The translations under genes were made by a program, and so were the position numbers. Shown here piece after piece: positions 1-7,095 of a stretch of 64,000 bases of DNA. The notes below the pieces were generated by a model. It ran no database searches and was not told the origin of the DNA. It was given only the letters and a program-made list of their open reading frames with translations. The stretch's first letter is position 1. Each line of letters begins with the position of its first letter. The stretch is taken from positions 2,356,001 to 2,420,000 of the forward strand of contig NZ_CP023694.1 of the NCBI RefSeq assembly GCF_008705135.1, written 5' to 3'. The DNA comes from Streptomyces coeruleorubidus. GTDB taxonomy: Bacteria > Actinomycetota > Actinomycetes > Streptomycetales > Streptomycetaceae.

Positions 1-370
1 TCGCCTCGTTCCCGCCCTCGCGGTCGGCGATCCAGCGCAGCGCGTCCGCCGCCAGCTTGTCGTACGACTGGTCGAAGGCGTCCCGGCCGCAGTCGGTCAG
101 GGCGAACACCTTGGCCGGCCGGCCTCGGGTGCGCGCGCCGTAGACCCGCTGCTCGCGCGCCTCCACGACACCGTCGCCCGCGAGGGCGTCGAGGTGCCGG
201 CGCACGGCCGCCTGGGTGAGGCCCAGCCGCTCGGCGAGCTCGGCGACGGTCGACGGCCCGTGGTCCAGGATGGACCGCGCGACTCGGTTGCGGGTGGACC
301 GCTCCCCGGTCGCGAGCTCCTCCTGAGGGGACCCCGTGGGGTTCTCCCGAGCTTCGCCGACGTTTTTCAC
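1..370 (-). CDS. sufR: SufR-like DNA-binding regulator, N-terminal part (gene runs off the window)
   Basis: Only the first 123 or so codons are present. The reading frame opens at a GTG (complement of 368-370) and runs off the left edge. Residues about 22-65 form a winged helix-turn-helix (TVAELAERLGLTQAAVRRHL), followed by the wing (ARTRGRPAKVFALT) and a helical segment. This is the layout of ArsR/DeoR-like regulators that head Streptomyces suf (Fe-S cluster assembly) operons. In that family the cluster-binding cysteines lie in the C-terminal half, which is outside the window. An exact CAAC-N6-GTTG palindrome overlaps the start codon, which fits autorepression. The downstream suf genes are not visible, so the name rests on the HTH type, the operator and the usual position of suf genes next to this region. 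A generic ArsR-type regulator is the alternative. Confidence 0.75.
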   Translation of the reverse strand, partial: MKNVGEARENPTGSPQEELATGERSTRNRVARSILDHGPSTVAELAERLGLTQAAVRRHLDALAGDGVVEAREQRVYGARTRGRPAKVFALTDCGRDAFDQSYDKLAADALRWIADREGGNEA

Positions 371-383
371 AACGCCATTGTTG
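370..383. promoter_or_regulatory. Putative SufR operator CAAC-N6-GTTG
   Basis: The sequence is CAAC-GCCATT-GTTG, an exact 4+4 palindrome. Its last base is the G of the regulator's GTG start on the minus strand. From memory, the published SufR site of Streptomyces avermitilis is CAAC-N6-GTTG; I could not check this here. Overlap with the start codon would let the bound regulator block transcription of its own, probably leaderless, message. Confidence 0.6.
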
Positions 384-441
384 CGTAATTCATCGGGGCC
401 GGGCAAGCGGCGTCCGGCCAACTGGAGGTGCCCTGCGTCAC

Positions 442-460
442 TTAGGTAAAGCTAACCTGA
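442..460. promoter_or_regulatory. Iron box (DmdR/IdeR/DtxR-type operator)
   Basis: TTAGGTAAAGCTAACCTGA matches the palindromic DtxR-family consensus TTAGGTTAGGCTAACCTAA at 16 of 19 positions. It lies about 70 bp upstream of the sufR-like start (minus) and about 70 bp upstream of the acetyltransferase start (plus), so it could serve either gene. The placement fits iron-dependent control of Fe-S assembly by DmdR as well as by the Fe-S sensing regulator. Confidence 0.6.
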
Positions 461-508
461 CCTGCGGAAACGATCTCTGATCGATCAAACCGGTGGCATG
501 CCGATGCC

Positions 509-530
509 GCTTCGGGGACACTCCCGAAGC
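509..530 (+). repeat. 8-bp stem-loop directly before an acetyltransferase start codon
   Basis: GCTTCGGG (509-516) and CCCGAAGC (523-530) are exact inverted repeats with a 6-nt loop. The second arm ends on the base before ATG 531. It occupies the place where a ribosome-binding site would be, so it may influence start choice or translation of the following gene. Confidence 0.45.
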
Positions 531-1343
531 ATGTCCACACCCCCTCCGACCGGCCCTCTTGTCACCCGGGACGCCCTGCGCACGCAGCTGTCCGAGCTGG
601 GTGTGCGCCCAGGTGAGACCCTCCTCGCGCACTCCTCGCTCAGCTCCCTCGGCTGGGTCAACGGCGGGGCCGTCGCGGTCGTGCAGGGACTGCTCGACGC
701 GCTCGGCCCGGAGGGCACGCTGGTGGTTCCGACGCAGACCGGCAACCTCTCCGACCCGGCCCTGTGGGGCAACCCGCCCCTGCCCCCGGAATGGTGGGCG
801 GCCATCCGCGCCACGATGCCCGCCTACGACCCCCGGATCACCCCCGCGCGCGGGGTCGGGGTCGTCCCGGAGACCGTGCGCACCTGGCCCGGCGCGCTGC
901 GCAGCGCCCATCCCCAGACCTCGTTCGCGGCCGTCGGCCCGCGCGCGGCGGAGGTGGTCGAGGGCCACGCGCCCGACTGCCGCCTCGGCGAGCGCAGCCC
1001 GCTCGCGAAGCTGGAGGCCATGGGCGCCCGGGTCCTGCTGCTCGGCGCCGGCTACGCCTCCTGCACCAGCTTCCACCTCGCCGAGTACCGGATACCGTCC
1101 CCGCGCGTCGCCGTGGGCCGGCCGGGCCCCGGGGGCTGGGAGACCGTGACCGAGGTGTCGATCAGCTCGGACCGTTTCGACGAGCTGGGCTACGACTTCG
1201 AGCGGGACCGTCCCGTCGTACGCGGAAAGGTCGGGGCGGCCGAGGCGCGGCTGTTCCCGGTGGCGGACGCGGTGGCCTACGCGGAACAGTGGCTGCCGGT
1301 CCACCGCCCCCGTGAGGAGGAGTTCCCGCACCCGCCGGTCTGA
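531..1343 (+). CDS. AAC(3)-family aminoglycoside N-acetyltransferase-like protein
   Basis: A 270-residue protein of the AAC(3) acetyltransferase family, which transfers an acetyl group from acetyl-CoA to the 3-amino group of aminoglycosides or related amines. Family blocks are visible: the acetyl-CoA region LLAHSSLSSLGWVNGG followed by GPEGTLVVPTQT, then RSAHPQTSFAAVGPRA, and SPLAKLEAMGARVLLLGAGYASCTSFHLAEY. I chose ATG 531 because the 11 codons from ATG 498 (MPMPLRGHSRS) do not look like family sequence, but 498 and 504 remain possible. Neither start has a strong ribosome-binding site. Chromosomal copies of this family are common in actinomycetes and often do not give clinical resistance, so the natural substrate is unknown. 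It is divergent from the sufR-like gene and shares the iron-box region. Confidence 0.85.
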   Translation: MSTPPPTGPLVTRDALRTQLSELGVRPGETLLAHSSLSSLGWVNGGAVAVVQGLLDALGPEGTLVVPTQTGNLSDPALWGNPPLPPEWWAAIRATMPAYDPRITPARGVGVVPETVRTWPGALRSAHPQTSFAAVGPRAAEVVEGHAPDCRLGERSPLAKLEAMGARVLLLGAGYASCTSFHLAEYRIPSPRVAVGRPGPGGWETVTEVSISSDRFDELGYDFERDRPVVRGKVGAAEARLFPVADAVAYAEQWLPVHRPREEEFPHPPV

Positions 1344-1360
1344 GCCGCGGTACACGAACC

Positions 1361-1366
1361 TAGACT
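1361..1366 (+). promoter_or_regulatory. -10 box of a probable leaderless promoter for the ABC exporter genes
   Basis: TAGACT lies 8 nt before ATG 1375, placing the transcription start at or next to the start codon. No clear ribosome-binding site is present, which fits a leaderless message. The -35 region has no good match. Confidence 0.5.
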
Positions 1367-1374
1367 CTGGACCC

Positions 1375-2298
1375 ATGCGAAGTGAGCCCGTGGTCCAGGT
1401 CCAGGCCCTGGTGAAGCGGTACGGCACGAAGACCGCGGTGGACGGGCTGGACCTGGTGGCCCGGGAGGGCGTGACCGCCGTGCTCGGCCCCAACGGGGCG
1501 GGCAAGACGACCACGGTCGAGACCTGCGAGGGGTACCGGAAGCCGGACTCCGGCACGGTGCGCGTCCTGGGCCTCGACCCGGTCGGACAGTCCCGGGACC
1601 TGCGGCCCCGCATCGGCGTGATGCTCCAGTCCGGCGGCGTCTACTCGGGCTCCCGCGCCGACGAGATGCTCCGCCACGTGGCCAAGCTGCACGCCCACCC
1701 CCTCGACGTGGACGCGCTCATCGAACGCCTCGGGCTCGGCTCCTGCGGCCGTACGACGTACCGGCGGCTGTCGGGCGGGCAGCAGCAGCGGCTCGCCCTC
1801 GCGATGGCCGTGGTCGGGCGCCCGGAGCTGGTGTTCCTGGACGAGCCGACCGCCGGGCTCGACCCGCAGGCCCGCCGCGCCGCCTGGGACCTGGTCCGGG
1901 ACCTGCGCGACGACGGTGTCTCCGTGATCCTCACCACCCACTACATGGACGAGGCCGAGCAGCTCGCCGACGACGTGGCGATCATCGACGCGGGCCGGGT
2001 CATCGCCCAGGGCTCCCCGGAGGAGCTGTGCCGCGGCGGTGCCGAGAACACGCTCCGCTTCTCCGGCCGTCCCGGGCTGGACGTCGGCTCGCTGCTGAAG
2101 GCCCTGCCCGCCGACTGCTCGGCCGCCGAACTGACGCCGGGTTCGTACCGCGTCGTCGGCAAGATCGACCCGCAACTGCTCGCGACGGTCACCTCCTGGT
2201 GCGCCCAGCACGGCGTGATGCCGGAGAAGATCTCGGTGGAGCGGCACACCCTGGAGGACGTCTTCTTGGAGCTCACCGGTAAGGAGCTGCGTTCGTGA
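1375..2298 (+). CDS. ABC-2 exporter ATP-binding protein
   Basis: A 307-residue ABC ATPase that would power the permease encoded immediately downstream. Walker A (GPNGAGKTT, about residues 38-46), signature (LSGGQQQRLALAMAV), Walker B (LVFLDEPTAGLD) and the switch histidine (TTHYMDEAEQ) are intact. The C-terminal 80 or so residues form the accessory region common in DrrA/CcmA-like drug and lipid exporters. Start ATG 1375 is preferred over upstream in-frame codons because the family N-terminus begins here and a -10 box sits just before it. The stop overlaps the GTG of the permease. The substrate cannot be read from the sequence. Confidence 0.9.
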   Translation: MRSEPVVQVQALVKRYGTKTAVDGLDLVAREGVTAVLGPNGAGKTTTVETCEGYRKPDSGTVRVLGLDPVGQSRDLRPRIGVMLQSGGVYSGSRADEMLRHVAKLHAHPLDVDALIERLGLGSCGRTTYRRLSGGQQQRLALAMAVVGRPELVFLDEPTAGLDPQARRAAWDLVRDLRDDGVSVILTTHYMDEAEQLADDVAIIDAGRVIAQGSPEELCRGGAENTLRFSGRPGLDVGSLLKALPADCSAAELTPGSYRVVGKIDPQLLATVTSWCAQHGVMPEKISVERHTLEDVFLELTGKELRS

Positions 2299-3065
2299 CC
2301 GCCACCGGCACCTATGCGCCGAAGCCGGGGGCCGCGCCGCTCCCCCGCATGATCGCGGCTCAGGCCGCGCTCGAGACGAAGATGCTGCTGCGCAACGGCG
2401 AGCAGCTGCTGCTGACCGTCGTCATCCCGACCCTGCTCCTGGTGCTCTTCAGCACCGTGGACATCGTCGACACGGGCGCCGGCGAGGCCGTCGACTTCCT
2501 CGCCCCCGGCATCCTCGCGCTCGCGGTGATGTCGACGGCGTTCACCGGGCAGGCGATCGCGACCGGCTTCGAGCGCCGCTACGGCGTCCTGAAGCGGCTC
2601 GCCTCCTCGCCTCTGCCGCGCTGGGGCCTGATGACGGCGAAGACGCTGTCCGTCCTGGTCACCGAGGTTCTCCAGGTGGTCCTGCTGACGGTGATCGCCT
2701 TCGCGCTCGGCTGGTCGCCGCAGGGCAACCCGTTCGCCGTCCTGCTGCTCCTGATCCTCGGTACGGCGGCCTTCTCGGGCCTCGGTCTGCTGATGGCCGG
2801 GACGCTGAAGGCCGAGGCGACGCTCGCCGCCGCCAACCTGGTGTTCCTGCTGCTGCTCGTCGGCGGCGGGGTGATCGTGCCGCTCGACAAGTTCCCCCCC
2901 GCCGCGCAGGACGTGCTCGGCCTGCTGCCCATCTCGGCCCTGTCCGACGGCCTGCGGGACGTGCTCCAGCACGGGGCCGGGATGCCCTGGGCCGACCTGG
3001 GGATCCTGGGCGTCTGGGCGGTCGTGGGGCTGGCGGCGGCCGGACGGTTCTTCCGCTGGGAGTGA
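2295..3065 (+). CDS. ABC-2 type exporter permease
   Basis: A 256-residue integral membrane protein with about six hydrophobic helices (for example LLLTVVIPTLLLVLF, VLQVVLLTVIAFALGW, LVFLLLLVGGGVIV) and the ABC-2 family pattern GFERRYGVLKRLASSPLPRW between helices 2 and 3. GTG 2295 overlaps the stop of the ATPase gene (GTGA), so the two are translationally coupled. Together they form a two-component DrrAB-type exporter. It lies just upstream of ctaA; several actinobacteria keep such an exporter pair beside heme A synthesis or suf genes. The substrate is unknown. Confidence 0.88.
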   Translation: MTATGTYAPKPGAAPLPRMIAAQAALETKMLLRNGEQLLLTVVIPTLLLVLFSTVDIVDTGAGEAVDFLAPGILALAVMSTAFTGQAIATGFERRYGVLKRLASSPLPRWGLMTAKTLSVLVTEVLQVVLLTVIAFALGWSPQGNPFAVLLLLILGTAAFSGLGLLMAGTLKAEATLAAANLVFLLLLVGGGVIVPLDKFPPAAQDVLGLLPISALSDGLRDVLQHGAGMPWADLGILGVWAVVGLAAAGRFFRWE

Positions 3066-3107
3066 GGCCAAGACGGACCCTCGTGAAAGCGTGCACAAGC
3101 GGCGTCC

Positions 3108-3113
3108 TACGAT
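3108..3113 (+). promoter_or_regulatory. -10 box upstream of ctaA
   Basis: TACGAT lies 7 nt before GTG 3121, a typical HrdB -10 placed for a leaderless transcript. It supports 3121 over the upstream GTG 3091 and ATG 3112 as the start of ctaA. Confidence 0.5.
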
Positions 3114-3120
3114 GGGTCGC

Positions 3121-4119
3121 GTGCCAAAAGTGACCCCCGCCGACGCCAGGGCGGCCCTGCGCAACCCCCTCGCCTTCATCGCCGAGCGCTGGACCCCGGA
3201 ACCCCGGACGGTCCAGCGCGCGGCCCTCTCCGCGATCGTGATGTCGGTGCTCATCGTGGTCACCGGCGGAGCCGTACGGCTGACCGGCTCGGGCCTCGGC
3301 TGCCCGACCTGGCCCAAGTGCACCGCCGACTCGCTCACCGCGACCAGCGCGATGGGCGTCCACGGCGCCATCGAGTTCGGCAACCGCATGCTGGCGTACG
3401 TGCTGAGCGCCGCCGTCGGCTGGGCGATCATCGCCGCGCGCTCCCAGAAGCCGCACCGGCGCAGCCTGACCCGGCTGGGCTGGGCGCAGTTCTGGATCGT
3501 GATGAGCAACGCGGTGCTCGGCGGCATCGTGGTGCTGGTCGGGCTCAATCCGTACACGGTCGCGGCGCACTTCGTGGCGACGTCCGCGCTCATCGCGGTG
3601 GCCACGGTGATGTGGCAGCGCACCCGTGAGGGCGACACACCGCCGCGCCCGCTGGTCGGCAAGGCCGTGCGGCAGCTGGTGTGGTTCCTGGTCGCCGCCG
3701 CCGTGCTGCTCATCCTGGTCGGCACGGTGGTCACGGGCGCGGGCCCGCACGCCGGCGACTCCAGCGAGGTCGAGCGGATGCCGGTCGACTGGGAGACGGT
3801 GAGCAAGCTGCACGCCGTGCTGGCGTGGATCGTGGTGACGCTGACGTTCGCCCTGTGGTTCGTCCTCAAGGCGGTCGACGCGCCGCGCGGCCCGCTGAAC
3901 CGCACCCGCGAACTGTTTCTGATCCTGCTCGCGCAGGGCGTCATCGGCTACGTCCAGTACTTCACGGACCTGCCCGAGGTCCTGGTCGGCCTGCACATGT
4001 TCGGCTCGGCCGTGATGTGGATCTGGGTGCTGCGGGTGGTGCTGTCGCTGCGCGAACGGCCGGAGGTCGTGGCCGACGTGCCCGGTCCCGCCCCCGAGGC
4101 GACCCTGACCAAGGCCTAG
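3121..4119 (+). CDS. ctaA: Heme A synthase (COX15/CtaA)
   Basis: A 332-residue membrane protein that oxidises the C8 methyl of heme O to give heme A for the aa3-type cytochrome oxidase. It shows the family pattern of eight membrane segments in two similar halves, the external cysteine-containing loop GSGLGCPTWPKC after helix 1, and conserved histidines at HGAIEFGNRML, AHFVATSA, KLHAVLAW and VGLHMFGSA, the expected heme and substrate ligands. The glutamate in the first His loop is present. Its partner heme O synthase (ctaB) is about 1.7 kb downstream on the other strand, so both steps of heme A synthesis are in this neighbourhood. Confidence 0.93.
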   Translation: MPKVTPADARAALRNPLAFIAERWTPEPRTVQRAALSAIVMSVLIVVTGGAVRLTGSGLGCPTWPKCTADSLTATSAMGVHGAIEFGNRMLAYVLSAAVGWAIIAARSQKPHRRSLTRLGWAQFWIVMSNAVLGGIVVLVGLNPYTVAAHFVATSALIAVATVMWQRTREGDTPPRPLVGKAVRQLVWFLVAAAVLLILVGTVVTGAGPHAGDSSEVERMPVDWETVSKLHAVLAWIVVTLTFALWFVLKAVDAPRGPLNRTRELFLILLAQGVIGYVQYFTDLPEVLVGLHMFGSAVMWIWVLRVVLSLRERPEVVADVPGPAPEATLTKA

Positions 4120-4137
4120 AAGCCGCCCTGCCAGGGT

Positions 4138-5244
4138 TCAGCCGAGCCCGTACACCCGGCGCGCGTTCTCCGACGCCAGCATCCCCGCCACCCGCTGCGC
4201 GTCGGCCAGGCACCACGCGCCCTCGGCGACCCAGGTGCCGAGCACCCGGCCGAGCGCCTCGCGGAACAGCCGGGCACCCACCACATGCAGCTCGGGCAGC
4301 CCCTGGGCGCCGGTGGAGAAGAGGATCTTGCCGAAGGGGGCCAGCTCCAGGATCTCCGCGAGGACGGTCGCGGCGCGGGCGCCGGTGCGGACCAGGGCGG
4401 CGCCGGAGTCGACGTGGACGTGCGGGAAGACACCGGCCAGGTGGGCGGCGTGCCGGTGGTACGGGTAGCCGTTCAGCAGGACGAGGTCCGTGCCGAGACC
4501 GGCCGTGGCCCGTACGAAGTCCGTCAGCAGCACCGGATCCGTACGGTCGATCCGCAGGCCCGGCGCGCCGAGCCCCGCGTGGAGCTGGAGCGGCAGCCCC
4601 GAGGCGACGGCGCTCCACAGCAGATGCCGCAGCAGCACGGGGTCGCTCAGCTCCCCGCCGACGCCCCGCCCCGCGAGCCAGCGGCCGACGGCCCCCCGCA
4701 CCTCCCCCGGCCCGGGCGGCTCCGGCGCGAGCGCGAGGCCGTGCCGTACACCCGCGACCGACGTGAAGGCGACGGCGTTCGCGGCGGCTGCGTGCACGGA
4801 CTCGGCGAGGTTGGCGAGGAAGGACTCGACGGTCCCGGAGGTGTCGGCGACCTGCTCGGCGAGCAGCTCCAGCCGTACGATCTCGCGGGCCTCGGCGGCT
4901 CCGGCGGAGGCCAGTTCGCCGGGTTCGGTCAGATCACCGGGCAGGCCCGTGTCGACCAGGTAGGTCGTGATGCCGCTGCCGCGCAGGAGCCGGCGGCCGG
5001 ACTCCAGGACGCCCAGTTCACGGCGGCGGGCCAGGTAGCGGGCGGGCGTGCAGTGCGGTTCGAGGCCGAGCAGGGGTGGGCACCAGCGCCGCACGGCGAA
5101 GCCGGTCTGGGTGTCGAAGAGGGTGGTGCCGGGGGCGGGTGGGCCCTCGGTGCGGGAGAGGTGGGCCTCGAAGGTGCCGAGGCCCAGCTCCGTGCGGAGT
5201 ACTCCGTGGCAGTACTGGTCCACTAGGGACGGCGTTTCGATCAT
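4138..5244 (-). CDS. Amidohydrolase-like protein with altered metal ligands
   Basis: A 368-residue TIM-barrel protein of the amidohydrolase-2 group. The expected N-terminal His-x-His metal site reads DQYCHGVL, keeping only the second histidine. Later barrel histidines are present at LQLHAGLG and YPYHRHAAHL. The late aspartate that activates water is normally found in a (Y/F)S(T/S)DA motif; here the position reads FSTGAQGLPELH, with glycine in place of aspartate. The protein may therefore be catalytically altered or inactive, or belong to a subgroup with different chemistry. It is convergent with ctaA, with only 18 bp between them. No function can be assigned beyond the family. Confidence 0.75.
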   Translation of the reverse strand: MIETPSLVDQYCHGVLRTELGLGTFEAHLSRTEGPPAPGTTLFDTQTGFAVRRWCPPLLGLEPHCTPARYLARRRELGVLESGRRLLRGSGITTYLVDTGLPGDLTEPGELASAGAAEAREIVRLELLAEQVADTSGTVESFLANLAESVHAAAANAVAFTSVAGVRHGLALAPEPPGPGEVRGAVGRWLAGRGVGGELSDPVLLRHLLWSAVASGLPLQLHAGLGAPGLRIDRTDPVLLTDFVRATAGLGTDLVLLNGYPYHRHAAHLAGVFPHVHVDSGAALVRTGARAATVLAEILELAPFGKILFSTGAQGLPELHVVGARLFREALGRVLGTWVAEGAWCLADAQRVAGMLASENARRVYGLG

Positions 5245-5355
5245 CCGGGCTCCCCGGTGTGGACCCTGTTGTTCCTAAGGGTCCTAACGGGTGAACCGGG
5301 TTGAGGTCGCGGTCCCGGTGGGGGGTGCGGGTGTTCTGGCGGCCGCGGGTCGTGT

Positions 5356-5384
5356 GTGGCTGGTCGCGCCGTTCCCCGCGCCCC
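5356..5384. repeat. Dispersed Streptomyces intergenic repeat (GGCTGGTCGCGC...CCCCGCGCCCC type)
   Basis: The segment after the amidohydrolase-like gene contains GGCTGGTCGCGCCGTTCCCC followed by GCGCCCC. From memory, near-identical strings occur many times between genes in Streptomyces genomes. It lies in the 148-bp gap at 5245-5392, which holds no gene. Copy number in this genome cannot be checked here. Confidence 0.45.
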
Positions 5385-5392
5385 CAAGAAGG

Positions 5393-5725
5393 TCAGTTGT
5401 TCTTGGGGCCGCCCACCTGGATGCCCGCCATGCGTGACCACTCGTAGCGGCCCGTCTTGACCTTGGCGGCGAATTCGCCGTCGAAGGACTCGTGGGTCGT
5501 GATGCCGGACTTCTCCACGGCCTTCTCGGCGATCTCGTGGGACGGGGCCACCAGGTCGCCCCAGTTGCCGTCCTCGCCGACCAGGACGATGCGGGCGCCG
5601 CGTTCGCCGAGGTAGGCGACCTGGCCCTCGGCGCCGCCGTGGGCCTTGGAGAAGGAGCTGATCTGCTTGGCGAGCCGGGCCGCCTTGCGCTCGGCCTTCG
5701 GGTCAACCTGCTGCGTGTCTGCCAT
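5393..5725 (-). CDS. Conserved hypothetical protein, about 110 residues
   Basis: I do not recognise a named family. The protein starts MADTQQVDPKAERKAARLAKQ, a charged helix, followed by a compact alpha/beta region (GARIVLVGEDGNWGDLV, then EIAEKAVEKSGI) and ends in GGPKNN. There is no signal peptide or membrane segment, so it is probably cytoplasmic. ATG 5725 is preferred over ATG 5743: a TAGCAT -10 box (5733-5738) sits 7 nt upstream of 5725, which would make the message leaderless. It lies between the amidohydrolase-like gene and ctaB, all on the minus strand, with a 69-bp gap to ctaB. Confidence 0.75.
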   Translation of the reverse strand: MADTQQVDPKAERKAARLAKQISSFSKAHGGAEGQVAYLGERGARIVLVGEDGNWGDLVAPSHEIAEKAVEKSGITTHESFDGEFAAKVKTGRYEWSRMAGIQVGGPKNN

Positions 5726-5794
5726 GGCAGGGATGCTACTCACGGGTAGATCGACTGGCGAGAGCAGGGCGCTGTGACGTACGTCAGCGCTGTG

Positions 5795-6742
5795 TCAGCG
5801 CAGGAAGGGGTCGACCGCGACGGCCACGAACAGCAGCGAGACGTACGTGATCGACCAGTGGAACAGGCGCATCTCCTTCAGCTTCGCGCCCGTCACCTCC
5901 GCCTTCGCGCGGTTCTGGAGGCCGTGCGCCTCCCAGAGCCAGAAGCCGCCCGCCAGCAGGGCCACCGCCGTGTAGAACCAGCCGGTGTAGCCGAGCGGGG
6001 TCAGCAGCAGCGAGACGGCGACCATGACCCAGCTGTAGATCACGATCTGCTTGGCGACGACCTTGTTGGAGGCGACCACCGGCAGCATCGGCACGCCCAC
6101 GCGCGCGTAGTCCTCCTTGACCTTCATGGACAGCGGCCAGTAGTGCGGCGGCGTCCAGAAGAACATGACGAGGAACAGGATGATCGGCGCCCACGACATG
6201 GAGTTCGTGACCGAGGACCAGCCGATCAGCACGGGCAGGCAGCCGGCGATGCCGCCCCACACGATGTTCTGCGAGGTACGGCGCTTGAGGATCATCGTGT
6301 AGACGACGACGTAGAAGAGGAGCGCGCCGAGGGCGAGCCAGGCGCTCAGCCAGTTCACGGTGAGGCCGAACAGCAGCGTCGAGGCGATGGCCAGGGTGAT
6401 GCCGAAGGCGAGGCACTCGCGCGGGCTGACCATGCCGGTGACCAGCGGCCGCTGCGAGGTGCGGTCCATCAGGGCGTCGATGTCGCGGTCGATGTACATG
6501 TTGAGCGCGTTGGCGCCGCCCGCGGACATGTAACCGCCGACGCAGGTCAGCAGCACCAGCGTCAGGTCGGGCACGCCCTGCTGCGCCAGGAACATCACCG
6601 GGACGGTGGTGATCAGCAGCAGCTCGATGATCCGCGGCTTGGTGAGAGCCACGAACGCCTTGACACGGGCCCCGAACGGCCGGTGGGCCGGGCTCTGGTC
6701 CGCCCCTAGCATCCCCGCTGGACGGGATTCAACGGCCGTCAC
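5795..6742 (-). CDS. ctaB: Heme O synthase (protoheme IX farnesyltransferase)
   Basis: A 315-residue UbiA-superfamily prenyltransferase that attaches a farnesyl group to heme B, giving heme O. Key motifs are [13 protein letters not shown], the first aspartate-rich motif [15 protein letters not shown], and [12 protein letters not shown]; about eight or nine membrane helices follow. GTG 6742 is chosen because AGGGG lies just upstream and family members start at this point ([10 protein letters not shown]). The longer frame to 6844 adds 34 unlikely residues. It is divergent from tkt and supplies the substrate of CtaA. Confidence 0.92.
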   Translation of the reverse strand: MTAVESRPAGMLGADQSPAHRPFGARVKAFVALTKPRIIELLLITTVPVMFLAQQGVPDLTLVLLTCVGGYMSAGGANALNMYIDRDIDALMDRTSQRPLVTGMVSPRECLAFGITLAIASTLLFGLTVNWLSAWLALGALLFYVVVYTMILKRRTSQNIVWGGIAGCLPVLIGWSSVTNSMSWAPIILFLVMFFWTPPHYWPLSMKVKEDYARVGVPMLPVVASNKVVAKQIVIYSWVMVAVSLLLTPLGYTGWFYTAVALLAGGFWLWEAHGLQNRAKAEVTGAKLKEMRLFHWSITYVSLLFVAVAVDPFLR

Positions 6743-7095
6743 GCACACCCCTACAGAGACATCCCAGCAAGCCTCACCCGTGTGAAGTCCCGGTAAAGGC
6801 TCGCGCGTACCACGCCACTTTAGACGTTGCCCAGAGTCGGACATTCGCGGGGGTCGGCTCGTGTTGGAGGGCGGCTTCGGAAGGGCGTGCGGAAGCTCGA
6901 TTGAGCACCCGGATGAGCGGCTCCGTATTCACCTGTCGAATGGGATACGCCCCAGTCAGGAGGCGGATCGAAACGTGTCCCGGCACTCTGGAGTGACTCG
7001 AAAGAACGCACGTCCCACGGGGGTAGGCTCGGCTGCGGCCGGTGGACGCCCCGATACACCGGCATCCGACATGTGGAGAGGAGCCCTGACACAGG
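6743..7095. promoter_or_regulatory. Divergent ctaB/tkt promoter region
   Basis: This 353-bp gap holds no convincing gene. For tkt, a TAGGCT -10 candidate is at 7024-7029, giving a leader of about 60 nt, and GGAGAGGAG lies at 7075-7083 ahead of GTG 7096. A 5+5 inverted repeat CACTC-TG-GAGTG (6984-6995) sits upstream of that promoter and could be a regulator site. I see no clear ctaB promoter. Confidence 0.4.
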
